Source: RFXV01 sp038150465
GTDB lineage: Bacteria > Bacteroidota > Bacteroidia > Flavobacteriales > Schleiferiaceae
Assembly (NCBI GenBank): GCA_038150465.1
Contig: JAYOTP010000023.1
Location: 1-35,673 of the forward strand
DNA length: 35,673 nucleotides
Direction: 5' to 3'
In this document: positions 15,709 through 23,690 of the stretch, in pieces
Layout: each line of letters begins with the position of its first letter
How positions within the stretch are numbered: the first letter of the stretch is position 1
Notes under the pieces: model-generated
The model's database searches: none
Told to the model about the DNA's origin: nothing
The model's input: the letters and a program-made list of their open reading frames with translations, nothing else
Position numbers and translations under genes: made by a program

Positions 15709-16481
15709 GTCTTTATCGCCTCGCTCTGAACCATATCCCGCGCCCTCTGCTCATCCGACTGAGCTATGTTTTCAAGTGGATCGCACCCCTCTTTCTATCG
15801 GGAGATCGCTTTGAAGATCCGATCGACGGAAAGACCTATCGAAAACTACTGCCCTACGGCTACGGAAAGGTGCAGCGCCCCAACGCCCTCTCTCCTTCTT
15901 CCCATTCCCTGGAAAGGCACCGATTGCTTTGGCTTTACCTGAAGAGAGAGACGGATTTCTTTCAAAAGAAGAGCAGCCTGCTGCACATTGCGCCCGAGCA
16001 GTGTTTTTTGGATCTATTCCGCAAAATGGAACAGCTCGAATACCTCACCGCCGATCTGAATTCACCCATTGCCGACATCTCTCTGGATGTTCAACAGATG
16101 CCTTTCGAGGACGAACGCTTCGATATGATCCTTTGCAATCATGTGCTGGAACACGTTCCCGATGACCGAAAGGCCATGCGGGAGATCTGCAGGGTGCTCC
16201 GGGCTGACGGAATGGCCATCATGCAGGTACCTCAGCGATTTGATTGGGAAAAGACCCTGGAAGACCCGAGCATCACCGATCGGGCAGAAAGGGAAAGGCT
16301 TTTTGGCCAATACGATCACCTGAGGATGTACGGCATGGATTATCCTGAACGGCTGCAGGAAGAGGGCTTCGAAGTGGAGATCTATGACATCTCAGCGCAT
16401 CTGAGCGAAGAAGAATTCACGCGCTTTGCCCTTCCCAAAAAGGAGATGTTGTACATCTGCCGGAAGGCCAGGGGCCACTAA
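15705..16481 (+). CDS. SAM-dependent methyltransferase-like protein (class I, Methyltransf_11 type)
   Basis: 258 residues. The core carries LLHIAPEQCF (92-101) at the place of motif I, an acidic strand-2 end YLTADLN, LDVQQMPFEDERFDMILCNHVLEHVPDD (the region 127-154, typical methyltransferase motifs II-III) and the RVLRADGMAIMQVP segment. Motif I lacks the usual GxGxG loop; the LHIAPE form is, to my knowledge, a recognised variant of a Bacteroidota/proteobacterial methyltransferase family. The N-terminus has a short hydrophobic stretch (IAPLFLSG). Substrate unknown. The gene is coupled to map by a 4-nt overlap and overlaps the convergent gene by 4 nt at its end. Confidence 0.82.
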   Translation: MSLYRLALNHIPRPLLIRLSYVFKWIAPLFLSGDRFEDPIDGKTYRKLLPYGYGKVQRPNALSPSSHSLERHRLLWLYLKRETDFFQKKSSLLHIAPEQCFLDLFRKMEQLEYLTADLNSPIADISLDVQQMPFEDERFDMILCNHVLEHVPDDRKAMREICRVLRADGMAIMQVPQRFDWEKTLEDPSITDRAERERLFGQYDHLRMYGMDYPERLQEEGFEVEIYDISAHLSEEEFTRFALPKKEMLYICRKARGH

Positions 16482-17959
16482 TCAAGCGCTTCCAGTCGGG
16501 TACGCGCTTTCTGCTGAAGCGACTCAAAATAGGCAAATCCGTCCTGCTCCAGCACCTTCTTGAAACGGCGCTTCGCCTCTTTTTCATTCCCCTCTGCGGC
16601 AAAGATCCGTCCCGAAAAAAGCCAGGATTGCGCGCAGCCATAGCTCTTACCCGTGCACAGGGCCAAAGCCTTGTCAAATGATCCCTTTGCTGCCTGCATC
16701 CTTCCCATCCGGAATTCCACAAGGCCTCTTCGGTGGTAATAGGCCATTCGGTCCGAGGGGCTGCGCATGGCCGCACGGGTACCTGGATCATCCAAAATAC
16801 TCAGTGCCTGCACATCGTATCCGCCATCGTACAAAAGCCCAACCCGTATCAGAGGAAGCGCTATGGGTTTGTTCAGATCCTCTTCGGCCTGTTGGTCCAT
16901 ATCGGAGCGAACGGGCAGGCTGCGGGCCTGCTTCAGTACTTCGATGCCCGTGGCTGGCAGATCGGCCAAAGCACAATGCCAGTAGAGATAGCGGAAGGCT
17001 GCTTTCTTGTGGTTGTCGCCCTTGTAGCGATTCAGGTAGCGGTAGAAATGATCGCTGGCCGTTGGATCCTGTTTGTTCAAAAGCGCCTTGCCAGTGACCA
17101 GATCCATCAAGGGATATACTGCCGTTCCTTTTTTCTTTGGTCGGTCCAAAAGAAGTTCCAGAGCCTTTTGATGCGCTCCCCGCTGCTGAAGCTGCAGGAC
17201 CTGCATATAAGTGAAGAACGGACTTTCCTGGACATTCACCCCGTGGTCCGAAAGCAGGACCCGACTGTCTTCAAAGAGCTGGTAACGGATCATGCAGCTC
17301 ATATAGGCATACTCCGGAAAGAAGAACGGGTCTTTTCGCAAGCGATCATCCTCTATGGCCTCCTCCACCAGCTGCTTCCCCTTGGCCACCGAACCGTTCA
17401 GACCGATCAGCCGAACAAAGAAGCGGTAGTTCTGGGGCAGGCTGCCTACGGTCATTTCAAAGATCCCCAAACCAAACCGGACCATGGGATGCTGCGGATC
17501 GATCTGCACCGCCCGGTTCAGTGCTTTCCATGACCGATAACCATGCAGTGCCATTCCCCAACTGCTCCCGTACTTGAGTTCGAGAAAGGCCTTGATCAAA
17601 TGCAACTCAGAGGCGGCCATATGGGTGATCGCCTCATCGGCTGGTCCATTGCGTACACGCTCAAGCTGCCTGTCAAAAAAGGCGGTATGCTCTGTGTAGG
17701 CCCCTTGATGATCTGGAATGTAGGCGCTAAAAAAGGCCCAGCGCGCACCTAAAAGGGACAGATATAGATTCTCTTCTTCCCTGGAAGACAAGGCTTCCAA
17801 TTCCTTGGACGCAGAGAACAGTTTGAGTTCGAGGATCTCCTGATGCAGGCCGACCAGTTCGTCTGAAGCCTCCCATCGGCCCTGACCTTCGCTCAGTAAG
17901 GATGCACATGAAAAGAGGGTGCAGAGAAAAATGCTTCTGTGCACGTTGGACAAACCCAA
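16478..17959 (-). CDS. Secreted TPR-like protein of unknown function
   Basis: 493 residues. A signal peptide is visible (SIFLCTLFSCASLLSEGQG). The rest is helical and repeat-like: SWKALNRAVQIDPQHPMVRFGLGIFEMTVGSL in the first third and clear TPR-like units near the end (RGLVEFRMGRMQAAKGSFDKALA, SGRIFAAEGNEKEAKRRFKKVLE). The pattern LPQNYRFFVRLIGLNGSVAKGKQLVEEA recalls conserved Bacteroidota periplasmic proteins of unknown role. No catalytic motif is seen. It lies 9 nt downstream of the zinc-ribbon-family gene and could be part of that operon. Confidence 0.8.
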   Translation of the reverse strand: MGLSNVHRSIFLCTLFSCASLLSEGQGRWEASDELVGLHQEILELKLFSASKELEALSSREEENLYLSLLGARWAFFSAYIPDHQGAYTEHTAFFDRQLERVRNGPADEAITHMAASELHLIKAFLELKYGSSWGMALHGYRSWKALNRAVQIDPQHPMVRFGLGIFEMTVGSLPQNYRFFVRLIGLNGSVAKGKQLVEEAIEDDRLRKDPFFFPEYAYMSCMIRYQLFEDSRVLLSDHGVNVQESPFFTYMQVLQLQQRGAHQKALELLLDRPKKKGTAVYPLMDLVTGKALLNKQDPTASDHFYRYLNRYKGDNHKKAAFRYLYWHCALADLPATGIEVLKQARSLPVRSDMDQQAEEDLNKPIALPLIRVGLLYDGGYDVQALSILDDPGTRAAMRSPSDRMAYYHRRGLVEFRMGRMQAAKGSFDKALALCTGKSYGCAQSWLFSGRIFAAEGNEKEAKRRFKKVLEQDGFAYFESLQQKARTRLEALD

Positions 17960-17968
17960 GGCAGATCT

Positions 17969-18751
17969 TTAACCGACCAGTTCCTTGAACAGACCCTCCA
18001 TGCGCTCCTTCTCTTCCAAAGCCAGTTCAGGGTCGACCAAAATGCGTCCGCTGTGTTCGTCGGTAATGATCTTTCGACGCGCCGCGATCTCCATTTGTCT
18101 TTGTGGCGGGATGGTGAAGAAGGATCCACCCGAAGCGCCTCTGTCCACGGCCACTACAGCCAAGCCATTGCGTGAATTGTCCCGGATGCGTCTGTAGGCC
18201 TTGAGCAAACGCTCATCGAGCTTTTTGCTGTAATCAGCCGACACTTTGAGCAGCGCTTCTTCCTCAGCCTTGGTTTCTTCCAGAATGGTATCCAGCTCGG
18301 CCTTCTTGTGGTTGAGATGATCCACGCGGGACTGCAGCTTTTCTTTCACCTCATCGCACTGTTCGGTCTTTTGCTCCAGCTGGAACTTGTGCTCCTTGAT
18401 GCGCTTTTCCGCGAGTTGAATTTCCAGATCCTGGAATTCCATTTCCTTGGAGATCGCATCGAATTCACGGTTGTTACGCACATTCTTTTGCTGCTCCTCG
18501 TACTTGGCGATCTTGGCCTGACAGTCTTTGATCAGCTGCTTCTTGGATTTGATGGCGTCGTCTTGTTCCTTGACGTCGCCCTCCATTTTTTCCACGCGGG
18601 TCTTCATGCCCTCGATCTCGTCCTCAAGATCTTCCACCTCCAATGGGAGTTCGCCCCGTACATTCCGGATCTTGTCCAGCTCCGATTCGATCAGTTGCAG
18701 ATCGTAGAGCATTCTCAACTTGTCTTCTACGGTGATCTCTTTCTTGCTCAT
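17969..18751 (-). CDS. Zinc-ribbon-family coiled-coil protein that has lost all four zinc cysteines
   Basis: 260 residues from the ATG at 18751 (MSKKEITVEDKLRMLYDLQ). A long antiparallel coiled coil fills about 10-190 (Glu/Lys-rich heptads), followed by the C-terminal domain normally called C4-type zinc ribbon (PF02591 family). Homologues have GACGGC, then IPPQ and a CxxCGRILVD knuckle. Here the same frame reads GASGGSFFTIPPQRQ and later IITDEHSGRILVDPEL, so the four cysteines are Ser, Ser, Asp and Ser while everything around them is conserved. The fold is probably kept without zinc. The family is often next to Nif3, as here (1 nt apart). Its molecular role is not established; a nucleic-acid-related scaffold is a common guess. 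Confidence 0.88.
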   Translation of the reverse strand: MSKKEITVEDKLRMLYDLQLIESELDKIRNVRGELPLEVEDLEDEIEGMKTRVEKMEGDVKEQDDAIKSKKQLIKDCQAKIAKYEEQQKNVRNNREFDAISKEMEFQDLEIQLAEKRIKEHKFQLEQKTEQCDEVKEKLQSRVDHLNHKKAELDTILEETKAEEEALLKVSADYSKKLDERLLKAYRRIRDNSRNGLAVVAVDRGASGGSFFTIPPQRQMEIAARRKIITDEHSGRILVDPELALEEKERMEGLFKELVG

Positions 18752-18752
18752 A

Positions 18753-19847
18753 TTATGTGTACGAAATGGGGTTAGTGGGCTTTTCTGACAAACGGACTGC
18801 AAAAGTAGCAAAAGATCGAAGCTTCTCGACGAGCAATTCACAGCTGTATTGTTCACCCTCGTAATGTCCGATATCGGCCAGCAGGATGCGCTTGTCTGCT
18901 TCGAAGAAATCGTGGTATTTGATGTCTGAGGTCAGAAAGACATCTGCCGCGGCGGACACCGCATCTTCCAAAAGAAAGAAGCCTGAGCCTCCGCAAAATG
19001 CTACTGTTCGGATGGGACGATCAGGCACTTGACTGTGCCGAATGACCGGGATCTTCAGCGCTTCTTTGATCCGTGCAAAGAGCTCCTCCGGCTTCAACGG
19101 CTTGTCCAAAACCCCGATCATTCCCGCGCCCCTATCCGCATCCGGATTGACAATGCGCAGCAATTCATAGGCGACTTCCTCATAGGGATGGCAGTCATTC
19201 AATGCCGAAAGGACGCGTCCCTGCTCCGAGTCCTTCAGGATGACCTCCAAACGGAATTCATCCTCCACGGACCGCACACCAATGGATCCTGAGAAGGGAT
19301 CTGCCTTGGTTCCCGGACGAAAACTGCCCTTTCCCTGGGTCACAAAACTGCACTCATCGTAACGGTCGCCCACCTGCCCGGCACCCGCTGCAAAAAGCCC
19401 TTCCCTGACCTTTTCCAAATGATCGACGGGGACGTATGTGACCAATTTGAGCAATCGCCCCTGGAATGGCCGAAGGATGCGAAGATCTGAAAGACCCAGC
19501 TTTTGGCCCAAACGGGCATTGACCCCATCGCTGGCATTGTCCAGATTGGTGTGCGCCACCAAAATACCGATGCCCTTCTCTATGGCCTTGATGACCGTTC
19601 GCTCGACCCAGTGATCGGAGGTGAGTCGCTTCACCCCTTTGAAGATAGGTGGATGGTGTGCCACGATGAGCTGACAATCCTGCTCAACCGCTTCTTCGAT
19701 GATGTCCTCGGTAACATCCAGGCTGACGAGCACTCCCCGAACAGCTGCCTCCCTCTTTCCGACCAAAAGGCCCACATTGTCGTAGGACTCGGCCCAGGAT
19801 GCGGGCACCCATTCATGCAGCTTTTTTTCTATTTCACCGATGGTCAT
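18753..19847 (-). CDS. Nif3-like dinuclear metal centre protein (YqfO type)
   Basis: 364 residues, the long form of the Nif3 family with an inserted CutA/PII-like domain (about 130-235). Metal-site motifs: IVAHHPPIFKG (two His), VAHTNLDNASDGVN, and near the C-terminus LTSDIKYHDF and ADIGHYEGEQ (His and Glu ligands). These proteins form toroidal hexamers with two metal ions per subunit; they have been annotated as GTP cyclohydrolase type 2 homologues, but the physiological role is uncertain. The stop is 1 nt ahead of the zinc-ribbon-family start, so the pair is co-translated. A -7 element TACATTTG (19885-19892) lies 38 nt upstream of the start. Confidence 0.93.
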   Translation of the reverse strand: MTIGEIEKKLHEWVPASWAESYDNVGLLVGKREAAVRGVLVSLDVTEDIIEEAVEQDCQLIVAHHPPIFKGVKRLTSDHWVERTVIKAIEKGIGILVAHTNLDNASDGVNARLGQKLGLSDLRILRPFQGRLLKLVTYVPVDHLEKVREGLFAAGAGQVGDRYDECSFVTQGKGSFRPGTKADPFSGSIGVRSVEDEFRLEVILKDSEQGRVLSALNDCHPYEEVAYELLRIVNPDADRGAGMIGVLDKPLKPEELFARIKEALKIPVIRHSQVPDRPIRTVAFCGGSGFFLLEDAVSAAADVFLTSDIKYHDFFEADKRILLADIGHYEGEQYSCELLVEKLRSFATFAVRLSEKPTNPISYT

Positions 19848-19884
19848 GATCCTGCGGAATTGAATGTGATGATGGTTCGCTCGT

Positions 19885-19892
19885 CAAATGTA
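19885..19892 (-). promoter_or_regulatory. -7 promoter element of the nif3-like gene
   Basis: TACATTTG on the minus strand is a perfect TAnnTTTG match, about 38 nt ahead of the ATG at 19847. No clear TTTG is seen at the expected -33 distance, so confidence is modest. Confidence 0.4.
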
Positions 19893-19932
19893 GATATCCT
19901 CCAGTCTTCGGCTTTCCGCTGACAGGGAAGCA

Positions 19933-19958
19933 CAAAAAAGCCCCGCGCTTGCGGGGCT
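19933..19958 (-). terminator. Rho-independent terminator of rpsA
   Basis: On the minus strand an 8-bp perfect GC-rich stem (AGCCCCGC paired with GCGGGGCT, 19939-19958) with a four-base loop is followed by a run of six T. It lies about 25 nt after the rpsA stop codon. Confidence 0.92.
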
Positions 19959-19982
19959 GTTCGATCAGCTATGAAGCAGAGA

Positions 19983-22115
19983 TCACTTTTTTGACTTCTT
20001 CTTGTCTTCGTCGGCCTGCATATCTGCCTTGAGCTGGGAGAGTGCCTCGATATCGCCCAAGGTGGAACGCTCCACATTGGCCTGGATCTTCTTGACATTC
20101 TTGCCCGTCTCTTTGGCTTCCTTCTGCTCGCTCTCCTTTTGCACATCTCCGTGGATCTGGCTGTGGGAGACCACAACGCGGCGACCTTCTTTGTTGAACT
20201 CGATCACCTTGAAGTCTGCTACCTCGCCGGCCTTGAGCTGACTGCCGTCTTCCTTGCCCATATGGCGGCCTGGAATGAAGGCTTCCACCCCGATGTTCTC
20301 AAAGGTCACGGTCGCTCCACGGTCGACGATCTCATTCACCTTTCCCTCCAGGATACTTCCCTCCTCCATCAAGGTGGCGTAGGTGTCCCAAGGGTTGTCG
20401 GTGACTTGCTTGTGTCCGAGGCTGAGCTTTCTGTTGTCCGTATCGATCTCGAGAACGACCACTTCCATCAGGCTTCCCACGGAGGTGAATTCACTCGGGT
20501 GCTTGATCTTTTTCGTCCAACTCAGATCGGAGATGTGGATCAAGCCGTCAATACCTTCCTCCAATTCGACGAAGATGCCAAAGTTGGTGAAGTTGCGGAC
20601 AGTTCCCTTGTGCTTGCTTCCCTGTGGATACTTGGAGGTGATGTCCGTCCACGGATCCGGAGTGAGCTGCTTCATGCCCAGAGACATCTTGCGCTCTTCC
20701 ATATCCAGCGAAAGGATGATGCACTCCACTTCCTGACCTGTGCTCACAAAATCCTGTGCACTTCTCAGGTGGGTGCTCCACGACATTTCTGATACGTGGA
20801 TCAGACCTTCCACACCGGGTAGGATCTCCACGAAGGCACCGTAATCGGCGATGACAACGACCTTTCCTTTGATCTTGTCGCCCACGCTGAAGTTCTTGTC
20901 GGCCAGCTGGTCCCATGGATGCGCTTCCAGCTGCTTGATGCCCAATTGAATGCGCGTCTTGCTTTCGTCGAAGTCCAGAATAACGACATTGATCTTCTGG
21001 TCGAGCTCCAGCATTTCTGATGGGTGTCCCACACGGCTCCAGCTCAGGTCGGTCACGTGTACGAGTCCGTCCACACCGCCCAGGTCGACGAATACACCAT
21101 AGGAAGTGATGTTCTTGACCACGCCTTCGAGTACCTGACCTTTCTCGAGCTTGGAGATGATCTCCTTCTTCTGCTCTTCCAGATCTGCTTCGATCAGCGC
21201 CTTGTGCGATACGACCACGTTCTTGAACTCGTGGTTGATCTTCACGATGCGGAACTCCATGGTCTTGTTCACATAGGCGTCGTAATCGCGGATGGGCTTG
21301 ACATCGATCTGTGATCCGGGAAGGAAGGCCTCGATACCGAAAACATCTACGATCATTCCGCCCTTCGTGCGGCACTTGACGTATCCATTGACGATCTCTT
21401 CAGCGGCATGCGCATCATTCACGCGGTCCCAGGCACGGATCTGACGGGCCTTCTTGTGCGAAAGCACCAACTGACCGTTCTTGTCTTCCTGCTTGTCTAT
21501 GAGTACTTCCACAGCATCTCCGACCTTCAGATCGGGATTGTATCGGAATTCGTTGAGTGAAACAACGCCCTCAGACTTGGATTCGATGTCGATGATGACC
21601 TCGCGATCCGTCATGGCGATGATCTTGCCATCCACCACCTGATGTTCTGCAAGAGATCCCAGTGTGGCTTCGTACATCTTTTCTTCCTCGCTGACATCCG
21701 TACCAGCCTGTGGAGCTGTTGCTTCCAGTTCGTCCCAGTCCACCTCTTCGGGAGAGGCGTTCATCAACTCATAACTGGTGGCCTCCTCTTCCGCCTCGGC
21801 CTCTTCTGATGCAGCTTCTTCCTTGGCCTTTGGCTCTTCAGTGGCCTCTTCTGCGACCGCCTCTTCAGCCTGGGCTTCGGGAGCCTCTTCTGATGTTTCC
21901 TCCACTGCCTCTTCTGCGCTGGCTTCCGGGGCTTCTTCGGCAGGAGCTTCCGCCTGTGCTGCCTCTTCGGCTACAGGGGCCTCCTCTTTTTCATTTGCTT
22001 CAGGGGTTTCAACTGCTTCAGTGGTTTCTGCCTGATCAGCAGATGCAGTTGCTTCGTTCTGGGTCACTTCCACCTGCTCGGTGTCTTCGACCTTCTTTTT
22101 TGTTTCTTCTGACAT
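19983..22115 (-). CDS. rpsA: 30S ribosomal protein S1 with long acidic N-terminal extension
   Basis: 710 residues. Six S1 RNA-binding domains can be placed at about 155-222, 238-304, 325-393, 410-480, 497-568 and 584-652; the middle ones carry textbook repeats such as GVFVDLGGVDGLVHVTDLSW and GAFVEILPGVEGLIHVSEMSW. S1 binds the mRNA 5' region on the 30S subunit, which matters in a lineage with few Shine-Dalgarno sequences. In front is an unusual tail of about 145 residues made almost only of Glu, Ala, Thr, Pro and Ser (EEAPEASAEEA and similar), and the last 50 residues are lysine-rich. The acidic tail is probably disordered. A strong terminator follows, and a good promoter precedes with a leader of about 110 nt. 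Confidence 0.95.
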   Translation of the reverse strand: MSEETKKKVEDTEQVEVTQNEATASADQAETTEAVETPEANEKEEAPVAEEAAQAEAPAEEAPEASAEEAVEETSEEAPEAQAEEAVAEEATEEPKAKEEAASEEAEAEEEATSYELMNASPEEVDWDELEATAPQAGTDVSEEEKMYEATLGSLAEHQVVDGKIIAMTDREVIIDIESKSEGVVSLNEFRYNPDLKVGDAVEVLIDKQEDKNGQLVLSHKKARQIRAWDRVNDAHAAEEIVNGYVKCRTKGGMIVDVFGIEAFLPGSQIDVKPIRDYDAYVNKTMEFRIVKINHEFKNVVVSHKALIEADLEEQKKEIISKLEKGQVLEGVVKNITSYGVFVDLGGVDGLVHVTDLSWSRVGHPSEMLELDQKINVVILDFDESKTRIQLGIKQLEAHPWDQLADKNFSVGDKIKGKVVVIADYGAFVEILPGVEGLIHVSEMSWSTHLRSAQDFVSTGQEVECIILSLDMEERKMSLGMKQLTPDPWTDITSKYPQGSKHKGTVRNFTNFGIFVELEEGIDGLIHISDLSWTKKIKHPSEFTSVGSLMEVVVLEIDTDNRKLSLGHKQVTDNPWDTYATLMEEGSILEGKVNEIVDRGATVTFENIGVEAFIPGRHMGKEDGSQLKAGEVADFKVIEFNKEGRRVVVSHSQIHGDVQKESEQKEAKETGKNVKKIQANVERSTLGDIEALSQLKADMQADEDKKKSKK

Positions 22116-22228
22116 GAAGAATACGTTGTATCCATCCGATGTTCCGATACGCTGCGGCGGGCATCTTTTGGAGTTGTTTGACTTTTTTTTGTTCCTTTTC
22201 GTGTATCCGAGGCCGCTGAAAAGGGCTG

Positions 22229-22259
22229 CAAAAGTAGGTCGAAACTATCGATTGTGAAA
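22229..22259 (-). promoter_or_regulatory. rpsA promoter
   Basis: Minus strand: TTTC (22256-22259), a 19-nt spacer, then TACTTTTG (22229-22236), an excellent Bacteroidota -7 element. The start codon is at 22115, leaving a leader of roughly 105-110 nt that contains a tract of eight A (minus strand). The leader is long enough for autoregulation by S1, but I see no definite fold. Confidence 0.6.
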
Positions 22260-22303
22260 CAGTCTGTGCGCCCGGCCGTTAAGGCTGCACTTGGCGTTAG
22301 ATG

Positions 22304-23641
22304 TCAGAACAGGATCTGACCGGCGAAATTACCCGAACTCATTAGGAGAAAGACGGCGTTTTCGTTGCGGTATCTATCCAGTTCCAAGGGCAGTTGGTCA
22401 CTCTCTGTGATGACCTGAAGATCTCCTCGCTGAAAATGATCCGTGAGCAGCTGGGAATTGAGCTCAGGCAGGCGCTTTTGGCGCACCACTTCAGGATCGA
22501 AGGTGACCATCGCCTGATCGGCTGCATCCAAACTCCCGGCGTATTGAGGAAGGAAATCCGGATTCAAACTGCTGTAGGTGTGCAATTCCAATAGTGCGAT
22601 CAGCTGGCGGTTTGGATACTGTTCCCTTACCGCCTTTACCGTCGCACGGACCTTCGATGGCGCGTGGGCAAAATCACGGAAGTACAGACCACTTTCATTT
22701 TCGGCCACTCGTTCCAGCCGCTTGCTCGCACCGGTGAAGCTCGTGATGGCCTCATAGAACTCATCGTCCATGACACCGAGGCGATTGCAGATCAGCCGTG
22801 CGCCTTCCAGATTCTGCATATTGTGCCCTCCGAAGATCCTCAATGGCACCTCGCCCTCGGGCGTCAACAAAAGACACCCCTCCTCTGCCGGTTTGGATCC
22901 TGGCGTGGCATAGGGCACGGTTCGGATAGAAGCTTCCTCGGCATGGACCAGGGCCTCCAGATCCCCATCCTCTGAGCAATACAACAAGGTGCCTGAGTCC
23001 TCGATGGTCCGGATGAAAGCTGCGAATTGTGTTTTGTATCCTTCTTCGCTAGGGAAGATATTGGCATGGTCCCAGGCGATCCCGCTGATCAGAGCGATAT
23101 GGGGTTTGTACCAAAGGAACTTCGGCTGCGGGTCCAAAGGGGAACTCCCATACTCATCGCCCTCGATCACAATGAAATCCGCATCTGGATCCAGCCGCAC
23201 CATTCGGTCGAATCCATCGATCTGAGCACCGACCAGATAATTCACCGACTGACCGACCTGCTGCATGACATGCAGCACCATGGAGGTGATGCTCGTCTTG
23301 CCATGGCTGCCGGCAACGACCACCCGGGTGCAGCCTTTGCTCTGCTCGTAGAGGTACTCCGGATAGGACATGATGACCAGGCCGAGCAACTGCGCCCGTG
23401 CGAGTTCAGGATTGTCTTTCTGGGCGTGCATGCCCAGAATGATCAGGTCGATGTCACTGCTTATTCGCCCTGGAAACCAACCTTCCTCATCGGGCAGTAA
23501 AGAAGCTGCCTTTAGGCGGCCTTTGGACGGCTCAAAGAAATGATCGTCCGAACCGCTGACCTGATTGCCCTGAGCCTGAAGTTCCAGGGCCAGATTGTGC
23601 ATTGCGCTGCCGCCTATCGCGATCAAATGGATGCGTGCCAT
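22304..23641 (-). CDS. mpl: Mur ligase of the Mpl type (peptide recycling ligase)
   Basis: 445 residues. Mur-ligase landmarks: the N-terminal Rossmann motif IHLIAIGGSAMHNLA (4-18) with GSDD, the ATP-binding loop GSHGKTSITSM (111-121), IEGDEYGSSPLDPQPKFLWYKP (about 159-180), and AWDHANIFPS. The IEGDEY...KFxxYxP combination distinguishes Mpl, which joins UDP-MurNAc to recycled L-Ala-D-Glu-meso-Dap tripeptide, from MurC, which has a different Glu-rich motif there. The C-terminal domain has DFAHAPSKVRATVKAVREQYP, the usual Mur region. Bacteroidota genomes often carry this gene alone, as here. A -7 element TATCTTTG lies only five bases ahead of the ATG. Confidence 0.9.
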   Translation of the reverse strand: MARIHLIAIGGSAMHNLALELQAQGNQVSGSDDHFFEPSKGRLKAASLLPDEEGWFPGRISSDIDLIILGMHAQKDNPELARAQLLGLVIMSYPEYLYEQSKGCTRVVVAGSHGKTSITSMVLHVMQQVGQSVNYLVGAQIDGFDRMVRLDPDADFIVIEGDEYGSSPLDPQPKFLWYKPHIALISGIAWDHANIFPSEEGYKTQFAAFIRTIEDSGTLLYCSEDGDLEALVHAEEASIRTVPYATPGSKPAEEGCLLLTPEGEVPLRIFGGHNMQNLEGARLICNRLGVMDDEFYEAITSFTGASKRLERVAENESGLYFRDFAHAPSKVRATVKAVREQYPNRQLIALLELHTYSSLNPDFLPQYAGSLDAADQAMVTFDPEVVRQKRLPELNSQLLTDHFQRGDLQVITESDQLPLELDRYRNENAVFLLMSSGNFAGQILF

Positions 23642-23645
23642 GGTC

Positions 23646-23653
23646 CAAAGATA
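23646..23653 (-). promoter_or_regulatory. -7 promoter element directly before the mpl start
   Basis: TATCTTTG on the minus strand is a perfect TAnnTTTG match whose last base lies four nucleotides before the ATG. If functional, the transcript would begin at or within a base or two of the start codon. No good -33 element is visible. Confidence 0.4.
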
Positions 23654-23690
23654 TCAGAGCGATCGGCTCTGACGCGCTGAAATGATCGGC

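Noticed and set aside
20548..21375. 275-codon second frame inside rpsA, rich in Arg
   Set aside because: Same-strand shadow of the S1 repeats; no family resemblance.
21778..22035. Ser/Ala-rich plus-strand frame opposite the acidic S1 tail
   Set aside because: It is the complement of Glu/Ala codons and has no independent support.
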